From: Chloroflexota bacterium | GTDB taxonomy: Bacteria > Chloroflexota > Anaerolineae > Aggregatilineales > Phototrophicaceae | Assembly (NCBI GenBank): GCA_026706395.1 | Contig: JAPOYU010000008.1 | Coordinates: 20,967-84,966, forward strand | Length of the DNA stretch: 64,000 nucleotides | Direction of reading: 5' to 3' | Part shown: piece by piece, positions 18,004 through 27,481 of the stretch | Position numbering within the stretch: the stretch's first letter is position 1 | Layout of the letters: every line of letters starts with the position of its first letter | Translations under genes and position numbers: made by a program | The notes under the pieces: generated by a model | Seen by the model: the letters and a program-made list of their open reading frames with translations, nothing else | Databases searched by the model: none | Told to the model about the DNA's origin: nothing

Positions 18004-19164
18004 TTGAAGCTGCATGAATATCAATCCAAGTTCCTCTTCAGGGATTACGGTATAGCGATCCCTGAAGGACGAGTGGCGTCAACTCCACAGGAAGTATACG
18101 ATTTCGCGGCCGAGTTGGGCGGCGTCGTAGTGGTGAAAGCGCAGGTACACGTCGGTGGTCGAGGAAAAGCCGGTGGCGTAACGGTCGCCAAAGATGCCGC
18201 CGAAGCGCGTCGCCACGCGGAAAATATTCTAGGCATGGACATAAAAGGCTTGACGGTGGACAAGGTCCTGGTCGATCCCGGCGCCGATATAGCTCAGGAG
18301 ATCTATCTGGCAATCACCAATGACCGGGGCGCTCGCATGCCGCTGATAATGGCGTCGATGGAAGGCGGCATGGATATCGAAGAGCTTAACCGGGTCAGGC
18401 CTGAGGCCATAATCCGTGAGCATGTCGATCCGGTAATGGGTCTGCTGGACTACCAGATGACCTTCATCGCCAGCACTATGGGCTTGCCGCGGGCGCAATG
18501 GCGCAGATTCGGCAAAATCCTGCGCGGACTGTATCAATGCTATATCGAGAGCGACGCCGAGCTCGCTGAAATCAATCCGCTTGTCATAACCGGCGAGGGC
18601 GAGTTGCTCGCGGTTGACGGCAAGGTAATCATTGACGACAACGCGTTGTTCCGGCAGCCGGCTTTGACCGCCGAGCGGGATACCAGCGACGAGCCGGAAT
18701 CGGAACGCCAGGCGCGAGAGGCCGGTATTACCTATATCAAACTTGATGGCCAGATCGGCTGCATGGTAAATGGGGCTGGACTGGCGATGACCACGATGGA
18801 TATGACAAAGTTATATGGCGACGCCGATGGTATTGGCCCGGCGAACTTCCTCGATATCGGGGGTGGCGCTTCCCCAGAGCAGGTGGCGGCGGCGCTCGGC
18901 ATCATCTTGTCCGATTCAAATGTCAAGTGCGTCCTCTTTAACATATTCGGCGGGATCACCCGTTGCGATGAAGTCGCCAGCGGCATTCTATCCGCCTACA
19001 ATGAGGTCAGACCCAGCGTGCCAATGGTCATCCGCCTGCAAGGCACCAACGCCGCCGAAGGCAACCGGATCATCAGCGAGGCGCAGATCCCAAATCTCAT
19101 CTCTGCGGAAACGCTGACCGAAGCCGCCCAGCGCGCGGTCGCCGCGGTAAAGGAGCAAAGCTAG
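18004..19164 (+). CDS. sucC: Succinyl-CoA synthetase beta subunit
   Basis: The beta chain binds ADP or GDP in an ATP-grasp fold and makes succinate and NTP with the alpha chain (TCA cycle). It starts at TTG 18004, giving the universal MKLHEYQSK opening, with ggagg nine bases upstream. Motifs seen: [18 protein letters not shown], the metal-binding [10 protein letters not shown] and the C-terminal [14 protein letters not shown] with DIGGGAS. Length 386 is standard. sucD follows after one base. Confidence 0.96.
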   Translation: MKLHEYQSKFLFRDYGIAIPEGRVASTPQEVYDFAAELGGVVVVKAQVHVGGRGKAGGVTVAKDAAEARRHAENILGMDIKGLTVDKVLVDPGADIAQEIYLAITNDRGARMPLIMASMEGGMDIEELNRVRPEAIIREHVDPVMGLLDYQMTFIASTMGLPRAQWRRFGKILRGLYQCYIESDAELAEINPLVITGEGELLAVDGKVIIDDNALFRQPALTAERDTSDEPESERQAREAGITYIKLDGQIGCMVNGAGLAMTTMDMTKLYGDADGIGPANFLDIGGGASPEQVAAALGIILSDSNVKCVLFNIFGGITRCDEVASGILSAYNEVRPSVPMVIRLQGTNAAEGNRIISEAQIPNLISAETLTEAAQRAVAAVKEQS

Positions 19165-19165
19165 G

Positions 19166-20023
19166 ATGTCGATTCTCATTGACGAGAGCGCCAAGGTATT
19201 GGTGCAGGGGATCACCGGGCGGCAAGGCGGTTTCCACGCCAAGTTGATGATGGAGTACGGCACCGATGTCGTCGGCGGTGTGACACCGGGGAAGGGCGGT
19301 GAATGGTTCGAAGGCAAACCCGTCTTTGATGCGGTCCGCACCGCCATTCAAGCGACCAACGCCGATGTCAGCCTGGTCACTGTTCCGGCCCGCTTCGCAG
19401 CAGACGCCATTATGGAAGCGGCCGATGCTGGTATCCGCCTGGTGATTTGCCTGACCGAACACATCCCGGTCGCCGATATGATGAAGGTGGTCGCTTTCTG
19501 CCGTGGGCGCGGCACGCGTCTGATCGGCCCCAATTGCCCAGGCCTCATGACACCGGGACAGGCCAAAGTCGGCATCATTCCGGCTATGGTCGCCACGCCG
19601 GGCAACGTCGGCGTCGTCTCAAAAAGCGGCACGCTTACCTACGAGGTAGGCTTCGCGATGAAGAACGCCGGCATTGGTATCTCAACTATCGTCGGAATCG
19701 GTGGAGATCCCGTCATCGGCACGACTTTCGTCGAAGTACTGGAAATGTTTGAAAACGATCCTGAGACCGACAAGGTCGCGCTCCTCGGTGAAATCGGCGG
19801 CAGCGCAGAGATTGTGGCCGCTGACTTCATCAAGAACGCCATGACCAAGCCCGTCGCCGCCTTCATTGCCGGCCGCAGCGCACCACCCGGCAAACGCATG
19901 GGACATGCTGGCGCGATAGTTGATGGCGGAGAAGGTTCGGCGGAAGAAAAGATCCAGGCTTTGGAAGCCGCAGGAGCGCGCGTCGCCGCCAATCCGGAAG
20001 AGATTCCTGGTCTGCTTGTCTAA
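19166..20023 (+). CDS. sucD: Succinyl-CoA synthetase alpha subunit
   Basis: Binds CoA and carries the phosphohistidine intermediate. The CoA-binding domain has [12 protein letters not shown]; the active histidine lies in [14 protein letters not shown] near residue 247; GPNCPG and SKSGTLTYE are family signatures. Length 285 is standard. One base separates it from sucC, so the two are produced together. It ends 15 bp from the convergent tdk gene. Confidence 0.97.
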   Translation: MSILIDESAKVLVQGITGRQGGFHAKLMMEYGTDVVGGVTPGKGGEWFEGKPVFDAVRTAIQATNADVSLVTVPARFAADAIMEAADAGIRLVICLTEHIPVADMMKVVAFCRGRGTRLIGPNCPGLMTPGQAKVGIIPAMVATPGNVGVVSKSGTLTYEVGFAMKNAGIGISTIVGIGGDPVIGTTFVEVLEMFENDPETDKVALLGEIGGSAEIVAADFIKNAMTKPVAAFIAGRSAPPGKRMGHAGAIVDGGEGSAEEKIQALEAAGARVAANPEEIPGLLV

Positions 20024-20038
20024 GTGCAGAATGCCTTG

Positions 20039-20620
20039 TCAGGACTTGGCTGGTCGCAGCTCGTGATGACGTCGGCAACGCGCCTCGTATGACTCCTGCG
20101 CGCCAACCAATATGATTGGGTCGTCATAGGCTGCAGGCTCGCTATCCACCAGGCGCTGCGTCCGGCTGGCCGATTCCCCGCAGACGACGCAAATCGCATG
20201 CAGTTTAACCACTTCTTCAGCGATACTCAGCAGTTGTGGCATGGCGCCGAAGGGCTCGCCGCGAAAATCCGTATCCAGGCCGGCGATAATTACGCGGATA
20301 TTGAGCTTGTCAACGAGATCCTGTACGACATCGACGATGTTGTCATCAAAGAACTGCGCTTCGTCGATGGCGACTACGGTTGTCTCGCCATTAGCCAGTG
20401 CCAGTATTTCTCCAGCCGTATCCACCGCAATCGCGTCAACCGACTGTCCGGTATGGCTCGTGATGCTCTGAATGCCGTAGCGGTCATCAATTTTTGGTTT
20501 GAAGACTTTGACTCTCTGCCGGGCGATAATTGCGCGCCGGACCCGTCGTATCAATTCCTCGGTTTTGCCGCAGAACATGCTGCCGCAAATCACTTCTATC
20601 CGGCCGGATTCATGTTTCAT
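20039..20620 (-). CDS. tdk: Thymidine kinase
   Basis: Salvage enzyme phosphorylating thymidine to dTMP (type II, tetrameric). ATG 20620 has aaggg seven bases upstream and opens just before the family start ([19 protein letters not shown]-loop GSMFCGKT). The DEAQFFDD motif is Walker B plus lasso, and the zinc site is CVVCGES with the later C and H near the C-terminus (CRRHHEL). The 19-residue upstream extension is rejected. It probably has its own transcript, because a terminator separates it from rpmE. Confidence 0.95.
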   Translation of the reverse strand: MKHESGRIEVICGSMFCGKTEELIRRVRRAIIARQRVKVFKPKIDDRYGIQSITSHTGQSVDAIAVDTAGEILALANGETTVVAIDEAQFFDDNIVDVVQDLVDKLNIRVIIAGLDTDFRGEPFGAMPQLLSIAEEVVKLHAICVVCGESASRTQRLVDSEPAAYDDPIILVGAQESYEARCRRHHELRPAKS

Positions 20621-20691
20621 CGATGTGCCCTTATTCGCCCGACAGCCCCCGCCGCAACACAAGCCTGCCAGCATCAAGTCTACATCAACAC

Positions 20692-20726
20692 AAAAAAGAA
20701 CGGTCTATGCGAAAGCAGGACCGTCC
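20692..20726 (-). terminator. Intrinsic terminator of the rplU-rpmA-rpmE operon
   Basis: On the minus strand GGACGGTC (20726-20719) pairs with GACCGTTC (20705-20698), then TTTTTT (20697-20692). It lies about 20 bp after the rpmE stop and upstream of tdk. Confidence 0.8.
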
Positions 20727-20746
20727 CGTGATCTGGCAAATTAAGC

Positions 20747-21205
20747 TCAGTTGCTCAGTTGATAGCCCCGGCTACGCAGCGACTTCTTCATATCGCTGAC
20801 GACCTTGCGCCCGATGCCTTGAATCGCCAGGATGCTGTTCTCGTCGTCTTCATCGCCCAGCCGCTCCAGGACGTCTCCAACGATCTTGATCCCGTTGTCC
20901 TCAAGGATATTGGTGTAGCGAGTGCTGATTCCGAGTTCGCCGATGGGCAGGTCGAGGGGCGTGCGCTCTTCGGCGATTCGGTCCAGCGTTGTGCGGATCT
21001 CATCCCGCTGCTGCAAGCGCTTCATGAACTTGTCGACGCGTCCCTCGGTGTCCACAATCCGCTGCTCGCCCGTGTAGAAGGGATGGCAATTCGAGCAGAT
21101 CTCCACCGTCAGCGATTCCACTGTGGAACCGGTCGTCCAAGTCGTGCCGCAGGTCATGCAGCGGACCGGCGTCTCATGCCATGCCGGATGGATTTTCTGT
21201 TTCAT
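20747..21205 (-). CDS. rpmE: Ribosomal protein L31 with an RNA polymerase alpha-CTD-like C-terminal domain
   Basis: Residues 1-65 are a normal zinc-containing L31 (MKQKIHP opening, CMTC and [10 protein letters not shown] zinc ligands, VDKFMKR end). After a helical linker, residues about 85-150 match the RNA polymerase alpha C-terminal domain: [16 protein letters not shown], then [28 protein letters not shown] and SRGYQL. The arginine and asparagine that in E. coli alpha (R265, N268) contact UP-element DNA are kept, as are the glycine and one lysine of the helix-hairpin-helix loop. Usual L31 is 65-90 residues; this one is 152. The extension could bind rRNA or DNA. It is last in the rplU operon. 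Confidence 0.9.
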   Translation of the reverse strand: MKQKIHPAWHETPVRCMTCGTTWTTGSTVESLTVEICSNCHPFYTGEQRIVDTEGRVDKFMKRLQQRDEIRTTLDRIAEERTPLDLPIGELGISTRYTNILEDNGIKIVGDVLERLGDEDDENSILAIQGIGRKVVSDMKKSLRSRGYQLSN

Positions 21206-21262
21206 CGTTTCCTCCGCGCATTTGCGGCTCTTGCGAGTAGCGCAAATGACTTGTTTAAGGAA

Positions 21263-21550
21263 TTATTCGATTGATTGCCCGGTTTTCTCGTGCGTAGCGT
21301 ATACCGAGACACGCTTTTGCCCGTTGCGACCACGCATCCGCTCGAAGGTCACGAAGCCGGGACGAGTTGCGAATATCGTGTAGTCTTTGCCCATGCCAAC
21401 GCCTTCGCCCGGGTGAAACTTGCTGCCGCGCTGCCGCACGATGATATTGCCAGGGATTACAAATTCACCGCCGTAGTTCTTCACGCCAAGGCGCTTTGAG
21501 TTGCTATCCCGGCCGTTGCTCGATGAGCCGCCGCCTTTTTTGTGAGCCAT
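21263..21550 (-). CDS. rpmA: Ribosomal protein L27
   Basis: Large-subunit protein near the peptidyl transferase centre. [20 protein letters not shown] is the standard N-terminus, with no Firmicutes-type cleavable extension, and [16 protein letters not shown] plus [16 protein letters not shown] follow. Length 95 is slightly longer than usual because of a polar tail. It starts 27 bp after rplU. Confidence 0.97.
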   Translation of the reverse strand: MAHKKGGGSSSNGRDSNSKRLGVKNYGGEFVIPGNIIVRQRGSKFHPGEGVGMGKDYTIFATRPGFVTFERMRGRNGQKRVSVYATHEKTGQSIE

Positions 21551-21577
21551 AGCTGGATTCCTTCTCTATGCGCGGGT

Positions 21578-21889
21578 CTAGACTTGGATATCGTCTATGC
21601 GCAGACGCGTGTAATACTGGCGATGTCCCTGCTTGCGCCGGTAATTAGTGCGCTGACGATACTTGTAGACGATTATCTTCTTGCCGCGAAACTGTTCGAC
21701 AACCGTCGCGCTCACGGATGCGCCGGCGACCTTCGGCTGACCGATAGCCGTGTCGCCGTCATTAGCGACCAGCAACACATCGGTGATATCGATGGACTCG
21801 CCGACTTCATTGGGCAAACGGTCGACATCAATCGTCGCGCCAACCTCGGCCCGATATTGCTTGCCGCCGCTGCGAATAATAGCGTACAT
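21578..21889 (-). CDS. rplU: Ribosomal protein L21
   Basis: Large-subunit protein binding 23S rRNA. MYAIIRSGGKQYRAEVG and the C-terminal KYRQRTNYRRKQGHRQYYT are typical. Length 103. First gene of the rplU-rpmA-rpmE operon, with a strong promoter about 120 bp upstream, leaving a leader of about 110 nt that could host L21-type autoregulation. Confidence 0.97.
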   Translation of the reverse strand: MYAIIRSGGKQYRAEVGATIDVDRLPNEVGESIDITDVLLVANDGDTAIGQPKVAGASVSATVVEQFRGKKIIVYKYRQRTNYRRKQGHRQYYTRLRIDDIQV

Positions 21890-22005
21890 CTGGAATCTCC
21901 CAACCTTCTCTTGCTATCTCCGCGACAAAGGCCACTAAAGGCTTCGCGCACGGGGAAAATTGGCCGTACACCAAAAACCCCACTGTTTCCGGCAGGGCAC
22001 CGGAG

Positions 22006-22035
22006 ATTGTAAATGACGATTTGGGGCGCAGTCAA
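22006..22035 (-). promoter_or_regulatory. Sigma-70 promoter of rplU operon
   Basis: Minus strand: TTGACT (22035-22030), 18 bp, TACAAT (22011-22006). It lies within the 3' flank of queA, so rplU is transcribed independently of ruvB-queA. Confidence 0.6.
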
Positions 22036-22048
22036 GCGCGAGTTTAGC

Positions 22049-23119
22049 TCAACAGATGAACATGGCATCGCCAAATGAGTAAAAGCGATATCCAGATGCC
22101 TTCGCCAATTCATAAGCGTTTAGAAGCCGCTCGCGTCCGGCAAAGGCGCTGATCATCATCAGCAAGGTCGACTTGGGCAGGTGGAAGTTGGTGATGATCG
22201 CGTCGACCACGCGCCATTCGTAGCCCGGCGTGATGAAGAGATCGGTGTTCGTCTCAAATGCAATCACCGATGGACATGCGCTGGGATCATGTGACGGCGA
22301 TGGGGCGTTCGGGTCGCCATCCCGACAGAGCATTCCCGCCGTTTCCAGCGTCCGCGCCGATGTCGTCCCAACTGCGATGATGCGCCCGCCCGCGCGCTTC
22401 GCCTCATAGATGATAGTGGCGTTGCCTTCGTCCAGTCTCGCAAATTCGCTGTGGATCTTGTGATCCTGTACGCGCTCGACCGTGACCGGCTGAAACGTAT
22501 CCAGTCCGATATGCAAGGTGCAGGCCGCGCGCTTTACTCCCTTTAGTCTCAGCCGCTCCAGCAGATCGGGCGTGAAATGCAAGCCGGCCGTAGGCGCCGC
22601 CGCCGACCCGGAAGTCTTGCTGTAGACGGTCTGATATCGTTCGCCGTTCGCCAGTTCGGACCGGATGTAGGGAGGCAGGGGCATATCGCCCAATTCAGCC
22701 AAGGTCTTGCGATCGATCGGCCGGCTAAACTCAAGGACTCTCTCCGCGCCATCCAACACATCCACGATGGAACAGCTGAGATTGCTTCCGGCAAACACAA
22801 GTCGCATGCCCAGCCTGACGTTCCTGCCGCCAACGAGCGTATGCCAAGTCCGCTCGTCAATCTGCTTAAGCAGCAGTATCTCAACCGCGCCGCCGGTTTC
22901 AGCTTTGCCTGCGCGGAGCCGAGCCGGAATAACTCTGGTGTCGTTCACGACCAGCACATCGTTTGGCGCCAGCATGTCTTCGATATCCGTGAAAATGTGA
23001 TGCGAGATTGCGCCACTGCGACGATCAAGTCGCATCAGGCGGGAGGCATCCCGCTGTGCAAGTGGAGTCTGCGCGATGAACTGCGGAGGCAGATCGTAGT
23101 CGAATTCGGCGACGTTCAT
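22049..23119 (-). CDS. queA: S-adenosylmethionine:tRNA ribosyltransferase-isomerase QueA
   Basis: Makes epoxyqueuosine in tRNA from SAM. Seen: [19 protein letters not shown], the strand [14 protein letters not shown], the signature [24 protein letters not shown] and the C-terminal [12 protein letters not shown]. Length 356. There is a 24-residue insertion around [13 protein letters not shown], absent from most family members. Its ATG overlaps the ruvB stop by four bases. Confidence 0.96.
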   Translation of the reverse strand: MNVAEFDYDLPPQFIAQTPLAQRDASRLMRLDRRSGAISHHIFTDIEDMLAPNDVLVVNDTRVIPARLRAGKAETGGAVEILLLKQIDERTWHTLVGGRNVRLGMRLVFAGSNLSCSIVDVLDGAERVLEFSRPIDRKTLAELGDMPLPPYIRSELANGERYQTVYSKTSGSAAAPTAGLHFTPDLLERLRLKGVKRAACTLHIGLDTFQPVTVERVQDHKIHSEFARLDEGNATIIYEAKRAGGRIIAVGTTSARTLETAGMLCRDGDPNAPSPSHDPSACPSVIAFETNTDLFITPGYEWRVVDAIITNFHLPKSTLLMMISAFAGRERLLNAYELAKASGYRFYSFGDAMFIC

Positions 23120-24147
23120 AAAAGGCGCTGCTGACCGGCGTCGCCCTCTTCTGAGTATTCAATGTCCAGGTGGGCATAGGCGTGTCTTGTACAAATGCGC
23201 CCGCGTGGCGTTCGGTCCAGAAAGCCGAGCTGGATCAAATACGGTTCATATACATCCATAATCGTCGCGCGGTCTTCGCTGATCGCCGCGGCTATGGTAT
23301 CCAGCCCAACCGGTCCGCCGCTGAACTTCTCGATGATGATTCGCAGAATCCGCCGATCGACATCGTCCAGCCCGAGCTCATCGATCTCCATGAGCGCCAG
23401 CGCGCCTTGCGTCACGTCCATCGTGATGGCGCCGTCCGCCCGCGCCTCGGCGAAGTCCCTGACTCGACGCAGCAGGCGCAGCCCCACTCGCGGAGTGCCG
23501 CGCGAGCGTCTGGCGATTTCCACAGCCGCTTCTTCGCTGATTTCGACATCCAAAAGCGCGGCGGCGCGTCTGACGATCTGTTCCATCGCATTCTGATCGT
23601 AGAAATCGAGGCGGAAACGCGCTCCGAATCTATCGCGCAGGGGGCCCGCCAGCAGCGCCAGCCGTGTTGTTGCGCCAATCACAGTGAAGCGCGGCAGATT
23701 CAATCGCAGTGTCTTCGCGGCGGGTCCTTTGCCTACGACTATGTCGAGAACGAAGTCTTCCATCGCCGGATAGAGGATCTCCTCCACCGCCTTGCCCAAG
23801 CGATGAACCTCATCGATAAAGAGGATGTCACCTTTTTTCAGATGCGTCAGAATGGCGGCGAGGTCACCCGCGCGTTCGATCGCTGGTCCGGCGGTGACAC
23901 GGATATTGCCGCGGATCTCATTCGAAATCACATAGGCCAGCGATGTCTTGCCCAAGCCCGGCGGACCATAAAACAAGATGTGGTCGATCGGTTCTTCCCG
24001 CGCGGCGGCGGCATCAATGATGATGCTGAGATTCTCGCGCACGCGATCCTGGCCAAGCATGTCAGCCAACCGCTGAGGACGCAAGGCAAAATTCTCCCGC
24101 TCGCTTTTCGGCCGCTGGCCGCTGACAACCCGCCCGTCGTCACTCAT
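23116..24147 (-). CDS. ruvB: Holliday junction helicase RuvB
   Basis: AAA+ motor for branch migration with RuvA. Walker [12 protein letters not shown], Walker [10 protein letters not shown], sensor [21 protein letters not shown] with the arginine finger, and the winged-helix end [13 protein letters not shown] are present. Length 343. ruvA and ruvC are not in the window. It has its own promoter and is divergent from upp. No SOS box is seen in front of it. Confidence 0.97.
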   Translation of the reverse strand: MSDDGRVVSGQRPKSERENFALRPQRLADMLGQDRVRENLSIIIDAAAAREEPIDHILFYGPPGLGKTSLAYVISNEIRGNIRVTAGPAIERAGDLAAILTHLKKGDILFIDEVHRLGKAVEEILYPAMEDFVLDIVVGKGPAAKTLRLNLPRFTVIGATTRLALLAGPLRDRFGARFRLDFYDQNAMEQIVRRAAALLDVEISEEAAVEIARRSRGTPRVGLRLLRRVRDFAEARADGAITMDVTQGALALMEIDELGLDDVDRRILRIIIEKFSGGPVGLDTIAAAISEDRATIMDVYEPYLIQLGFLDRTPRGRICTRHAYAHLDIEYSEEGDAGQQRLL

Positions 24148-24180
24148 GTGCGCGAATCCAGTGCAACTTGCCCGCTGCTG

Positions 24181-24208
24181 AGTATAGACGAGGGACTAGC
24201 TGTTTCAA
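24181..24208 (-). promoter_or_regulatory. Promoter of ruvB-queA
   Basis: Minus strand: TTGAAA (24208-24203), 16 bp, TATACT (24186-24181). Start expected near 24174, leaving about 27 nt before the ATG. Confidence 0.6.
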
Positions 24209-24215
24209 TGCTTGC

Positions 24216-24244
24216 TTTACACAGCGCCCCTCAATCCGTAAACT
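24216..24244 (+). promoter_or_regulatory. Promoter of upp
   Basis: TTTACA (24216-24221), 17 bp, TAAACT (24239-24244). The start would lie near 24251. Its -35 is only 7 bp from the divergent ruvB -35, so the two promoters may compete for polymerase. Confidence 0.55.
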
Positions 24245-24279
24245 AGGTAGTGAGCCGACCGCGAAAGGACATGCGCCCT

Positions 24280-24906
24280 ATGTCTGCCAACCTGCAAGTT
24301 TCCACCCATCCGCTGGTAAAGCACAAACTTACGCTTCTGCGGGACAGGGCCACCGACCATCGGAAGTTTCGTGAACTAGTGCGGGAGCTGGCGCTGCTTC
24401 TATGCTACGAAGCGACCCATGATCTGGCGTTGGAAGCGGCGACCGTCAACACGCCGATGGGGGAGGCTCAAGGCTGGCTATCGAGCGAGGTTATTGGCGT
24501 CGTGCCGATACTGCGCGCCGGACTTGGTCTGGTCGACGGCATTCAGGAGTTGCTGCCGAATGTCCAAGTATGGCATATCGGCTTGTATCGCGATGAGGAA
24601 ACCCTGCGCCCGGTGCAATATTACAACAAGCTGCCAGCCGAACCGACCGTCCAGCTTTGCCTCGTTCTCGATCCCATGCTGGCGACCGGCGGCTCGGCAA
24701 TTGCGACTGTAGACATCCTCAAGCGTTGGGGCGCAAAGCGCATTAAATTTGTCGGGATCCTAGCGGCGCCGGAGGGTGTGGAAGCGCTGTCTTCCGCGCA
24801 TCCGGATGTACAGATGCACGTCGCGGAATTGGACGAGCGCCTCAATGATATTGGCTTTATCGTGCCTGGCTTGGGCGACGCCGGCGATCGCATGTTTGGC
24901 ACCTGA
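24280..24906 (+). CDS. upp: Uracil phosphoribosyltransferase
   Basis: Salvages uracil to UMP with PRPP. ATG 24280 is favoured by aaagga ten bases upstream and gives [17 protein letters not shown], the family start. [15 protein letters not shown] and the PRPP loop [12 protein letters not shown] are seen, with the C-terminal [17 protein letters not shown]. Length 208. Its stop overlaps the next start by one base (TGATG). Confidence 0.96.
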   Translation: MSANLQVSTHPLVKHKLTLLRDRATDHRKFRELVRELALLLCYEATHDLALEAATVNTPMGEAQGWLSSEVIGVVPILRAGLGLVDGIQELLPNVQVWHIGLYRDEETLRPVQYYNKLPAEPTVQLCLVLDPMLATGGSAIATVDILKRWGAKRIKFVGILAAPEGVEALSSAHPDVQMHVAELDERLNDIGFIVPGLGDAGDRMFGT

Positions 24907-25949
24907 TGTTAACCCTCTTTGCCTTTGTTATCGTATTCAATGCCGCTTTGGCGACTGCGCTGCTGGCAATCCCGCTGGCGCGATTGTTGAGTTATCGCTT
25001 TGGGATTATCTCCGTGCCCGGCGGCCGTCGGCAGGAACCAACGCCCATGGCAAAGATGGGCGGCTTGGCGATTTTCTTCGGCTTCATCGTCGGCATTATC
25101 ATGGCTCAATTGGTCGCCGTCGAAAGGCAAGATCCCAACGAGATTACTCGGCTGGCCGGTCTTCTTATCGGTAGCACGGTAATAGCGGCTTTGGGCATCG
25201 CCGACGATATTTTTGATCTCAACTATATTCAGATTTTCATCGGCCAGGCGTTGACCTCGGCTGTCGCTATTGCCTTTCAGATATTTATCGAATTCTTCAA
25301 CAACCCTTTGACCGGCGCACAGACCGACCCATGGTCTCCCGTGATCACGGTGGCGCTGACGCTATTCTGGCTTGTCCTGATGATGAATACGGTAAACTTG
25401 CTCGATGGGTCGGATGGTTTGGCGGCGGGCATCGGGCTGATTGCCGCAATTGTACTCTTCATCAACAGCGCGTTTGTGCAGCAGCCGCCTCAGACGAGCG
25501 TCAGCCTGCTGCCGTTGGCTCTGACCGGCGCCCTGCTTGGTTTCCTCATCCACAACTTCTATCCGGCGCGTGTCTATATGGGCGGGAGCGCCTGGTTCCT
25601 CGGCTACGCCTTGGGCACGCTGAGCATCATCGGAGGCGCCAAGATGGCGACAATCCTTCTGGTTATGGGCTTGCCGCTGATGGACCTGGGCTGGCAGATG
25701 GTCAACCGAATTCGCCATGGGAACAACCCTTTCCGAGGCGATCGCGGTCACCTGCATTTTCGATTGCTCGATTCTGGCATGCTAAGTCCACGCCAGTTAG
25801 CCCTCTCCTATTATGCCTTCTGTGCCTTTTTTGGTCTCCTGACCTTGGTGACAACCAGCGAAATGTTCAAATTCATCGCTTTCGCTGTCATGCTGATCTG
25901 CATCGCTATCGGCTTCATCGCCTTGGGCCGCAACTCCGCCCTCAAGTAA
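24906..25949 (+). CDS. WecA/MraY-like polyprenyl-phosphate sugar-1-phosphate transferase
   Basis: Transfers a sugar-1-phosphate, probably GlcNAc, from its UDP form to undecaprenyl phosphate, initiating a surface or wall polysaccharide. About eleven membrane helices; the catalytic motifs are GIADDIFDL (DDxxD), NLLDGSDGLAAGI (NxxDGxDGL) and RGDRGHLHFR (HxHxR). The GGLAIF and PTPMAKMGG segment is shared with WecA and MraY; the motif HLHFR favours the WecA/TagO branch. It is coupled to upp and could initiate the polysaccharide completed by the 53-62 kb operon. Confidence 0.9.
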   Translation: MLTLFAFVIVFNAALATALLAIPLARLLSYRFGIISVPGGRRQEPTPMAKMGGLAIFFGFIVGIIMAQLVAVERQDPNEITRLAGLLIGSTVIAALGIADDIFDLNYIQIFIGQALTSAVAIAFQIFIEFFNNPLTGAQTDPWSPVITVALTLFWLVLMMNTVNLLDGSDGLAAGIGLIAAIVLFINSAFVQQPPQTSVSLLPLALTGALLGFLIHNFYPARVYMGGSAWFLGYALGTLSIIGGAKMATILLVMGLPLMDLGWQMVNRIRHGNNPFRGDRGHLHFRLLDSGMLSPRQLALSYYAFCAFFGLLTLVTTSEMFKFIAFAVMLICIAIGFIALGRNSALK

Positions 25950-25950
25950 T

Positions 25951-27471
25951 CTAGCGCGCCTCATCGTATGTTTCAGCAGCGTCGTCGAAGGGACGATCGT
26001 CGTCAAATGCTTCGTACTCGAGCTCAGTGTCTTCAGCATCTTTCGCTCCCCGCGATACGCCTTGTTCGCGCTGTGACGGCGTCGGCGCCGGCCGAGTGCG
26101 GTTTGGTCTCTTAACGGCTTTGACAGGTTCAGGTTTAGCCGATTTTTGACTGGAGGGGCCATCAGCCTCAGCTTTGCTTTCGCTCGCTGTCAACTCGCCC
26201 GCCGTACCTTCGTCTTCGTCACGATTCCCGCGGGATGCCATGACAAAGGGACGCGCGAAGGGCTCCGCTCCCGCCGTACCGGTTTCCGTCCGCCAATCCT
26301 GGTGGGGACTGCCTGGCGAAACCTTGGCTACAAATGGACGATCGAATGGCGCGTCCTCATGATCCTTCGGGCGGATGACTGAGGGGTCTTCCTCGCCGTT
26401 ACCGGCTGTTCGTCCCGGCTCGACCGTGGGTTCCGGCTTCACTGGACCCGATGCCTCGGTCGAATCCGCAGCAGCTATTGGCGGAGCGTCTCTAGCGCTG
26501 TCAAGGTTGATGACAGAGACGGCGCTGCGGCTCACCGGCTCTCGGCCTGGAGGTCCCGGTATCGGCAACTTTATGTCGTAGATGGAACTCAAGGACGGCG
26601 CGGACCGAGGCTTGTTGGTCGCGGCTTGGGACGCTCGCGATTCGCGGTATTGATTCAGCCTGAACTCCCGCGCCTCCTCACGCGACATCGTGATCATTTT
26701 GCCGTCACGAAAGGCGGCGCTCCGGTTTGTGATGCGCTCGATCAAGGCCTCCGCCGTCCCCAAAACAGCAACGGCGCATAGGTTTAGGGCTGCGATCTGC
26801 CCGACGACCAATCCAAGGCTGCCCATCAGCGCTTCGATCGATCCGGCGCTGGCGGGATTGGCGATTCTAGCGAGGCGCCACAAGCCGAAGGCCAGCAATG
26901 GCGCGGTGAAAAGAACGATCGCTTTCTCGCGCTTGTCTGAGCGAGCGGCGAGTGTGGGAAACATAGTATTTGCGACGACAAAAGCCAGATAGAACCACAG
27001 CCACAGATCAGCAGTTCTTGTCAGCGACGCCAGCGCTCTGGCCCAACCGTCAAGCGAGCCCTCTCCTGCAAGCGCCAGCAAGGTCTCCCATTGGAAAACG
27101 TGAAGAGCGATCGCCCAAAGCGCAGCCATGCCAGCCAGGACCGGACATATCCTGATGATAAGCCGCCTGACGCGCCCAGTACCGTCAGCCAGCCGCACGA
27201 AGTTCAGGCGCAGTTCGCCAATCTCCTGCGGCTCAGGAAAGCCAATCGAGCCTTCTGCGCGCACATTGAGCACACCAGCCGCCAGCCAAAGCGCCAGTTC
27301 ATGCAGAACGATGCCGGGCAGGAATATGATGTAATAGACGATTGTCGTTGCGGGAAAGCTGTTGCTCAGCAGCCAGCCGACCTTGAATATATGCTGATGC
27401 AGCCAGCGCTCGGTCTGGCGGAAAAGAAGGAAGAGCAGCCCAAGCAGAAATGCCAGGGCGAGGAAATCCAA
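25951..27471 (-). CDS. Membrane protein with degenerate M50-like HExxH and disordered tail
   Basis: The frame is open from 27567, but that would overlap tpiA by 85 bp; a TTG at 27471 (or CTG at 27480, with aaggga seven bases before it) is a more likely start. About six membrane helices occupy the first 270 residues. The segment LPGIVLHELALWLAAGVLNV looks like the site-2-protease-type motif HELSHWLAAKLLGV with the second histidine replaced by leucine, so a zinc protease activity is doubtful. The final 200 residues are charged, low-complexity and predicted disordered. It follows tpiA directly. Confidence 0.65.
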   Translation of the reverse strand: MDFLALAFLLGLLFLLFRQTERWLHQHIFKVGWLLSNSFPATTIVYYIIFLPGIVLHELALWLAAGVLNVRAEGSIGFPEPQEIGELRLNFVRLADGTGRVRRLIIRICPVLAGMAALWAIALHVFQWETLLALAGEGSLDGWARALASLTRTADLWLWFYLAFVVANTMFPTLAARSDKREKAIVLFTAPLLAFGLWRLARIANPASAGSIEALMGSLGLVVGQIAALNLCAVAVLGTAEALIERITNRSAAFRDGKMITMSREEAREFRLNQYRESRASQAATNKPRSAPSLSSIYDIKLPIPGPPGREPVSRSAVSVINLDSARDAPPIAAADSTEASGPVKPEPTVEPGRTAGNGEEDPSVIRPKDHEDAPFDRPFVAKVSPGSPHQDWRTETGTAGAEPFARPFVMASRGNRDEDEGTAGELTASESKAEADGPSSQKSAKPEPVKAVKRPNRTRPAPTPSQREQGVSRGAKDAEDTELEYEAFDDDRPFDDAAETYDEAR

Positions 27472-27481
27472 CTCTCTCAGA

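Noticed and set aside
17757..18017. 86-codon frame in front of sucC
   Set aside because: It overlaps the sucC start, begins within the candidate promoter's start region without a ribosome binding site and has no recognisable pattern.
23170..24246. 358-codon plus-strand frame opposite ruvB
   Set aside because: Pure antisense shadow of ruvB codon bias; no domain resemblance.
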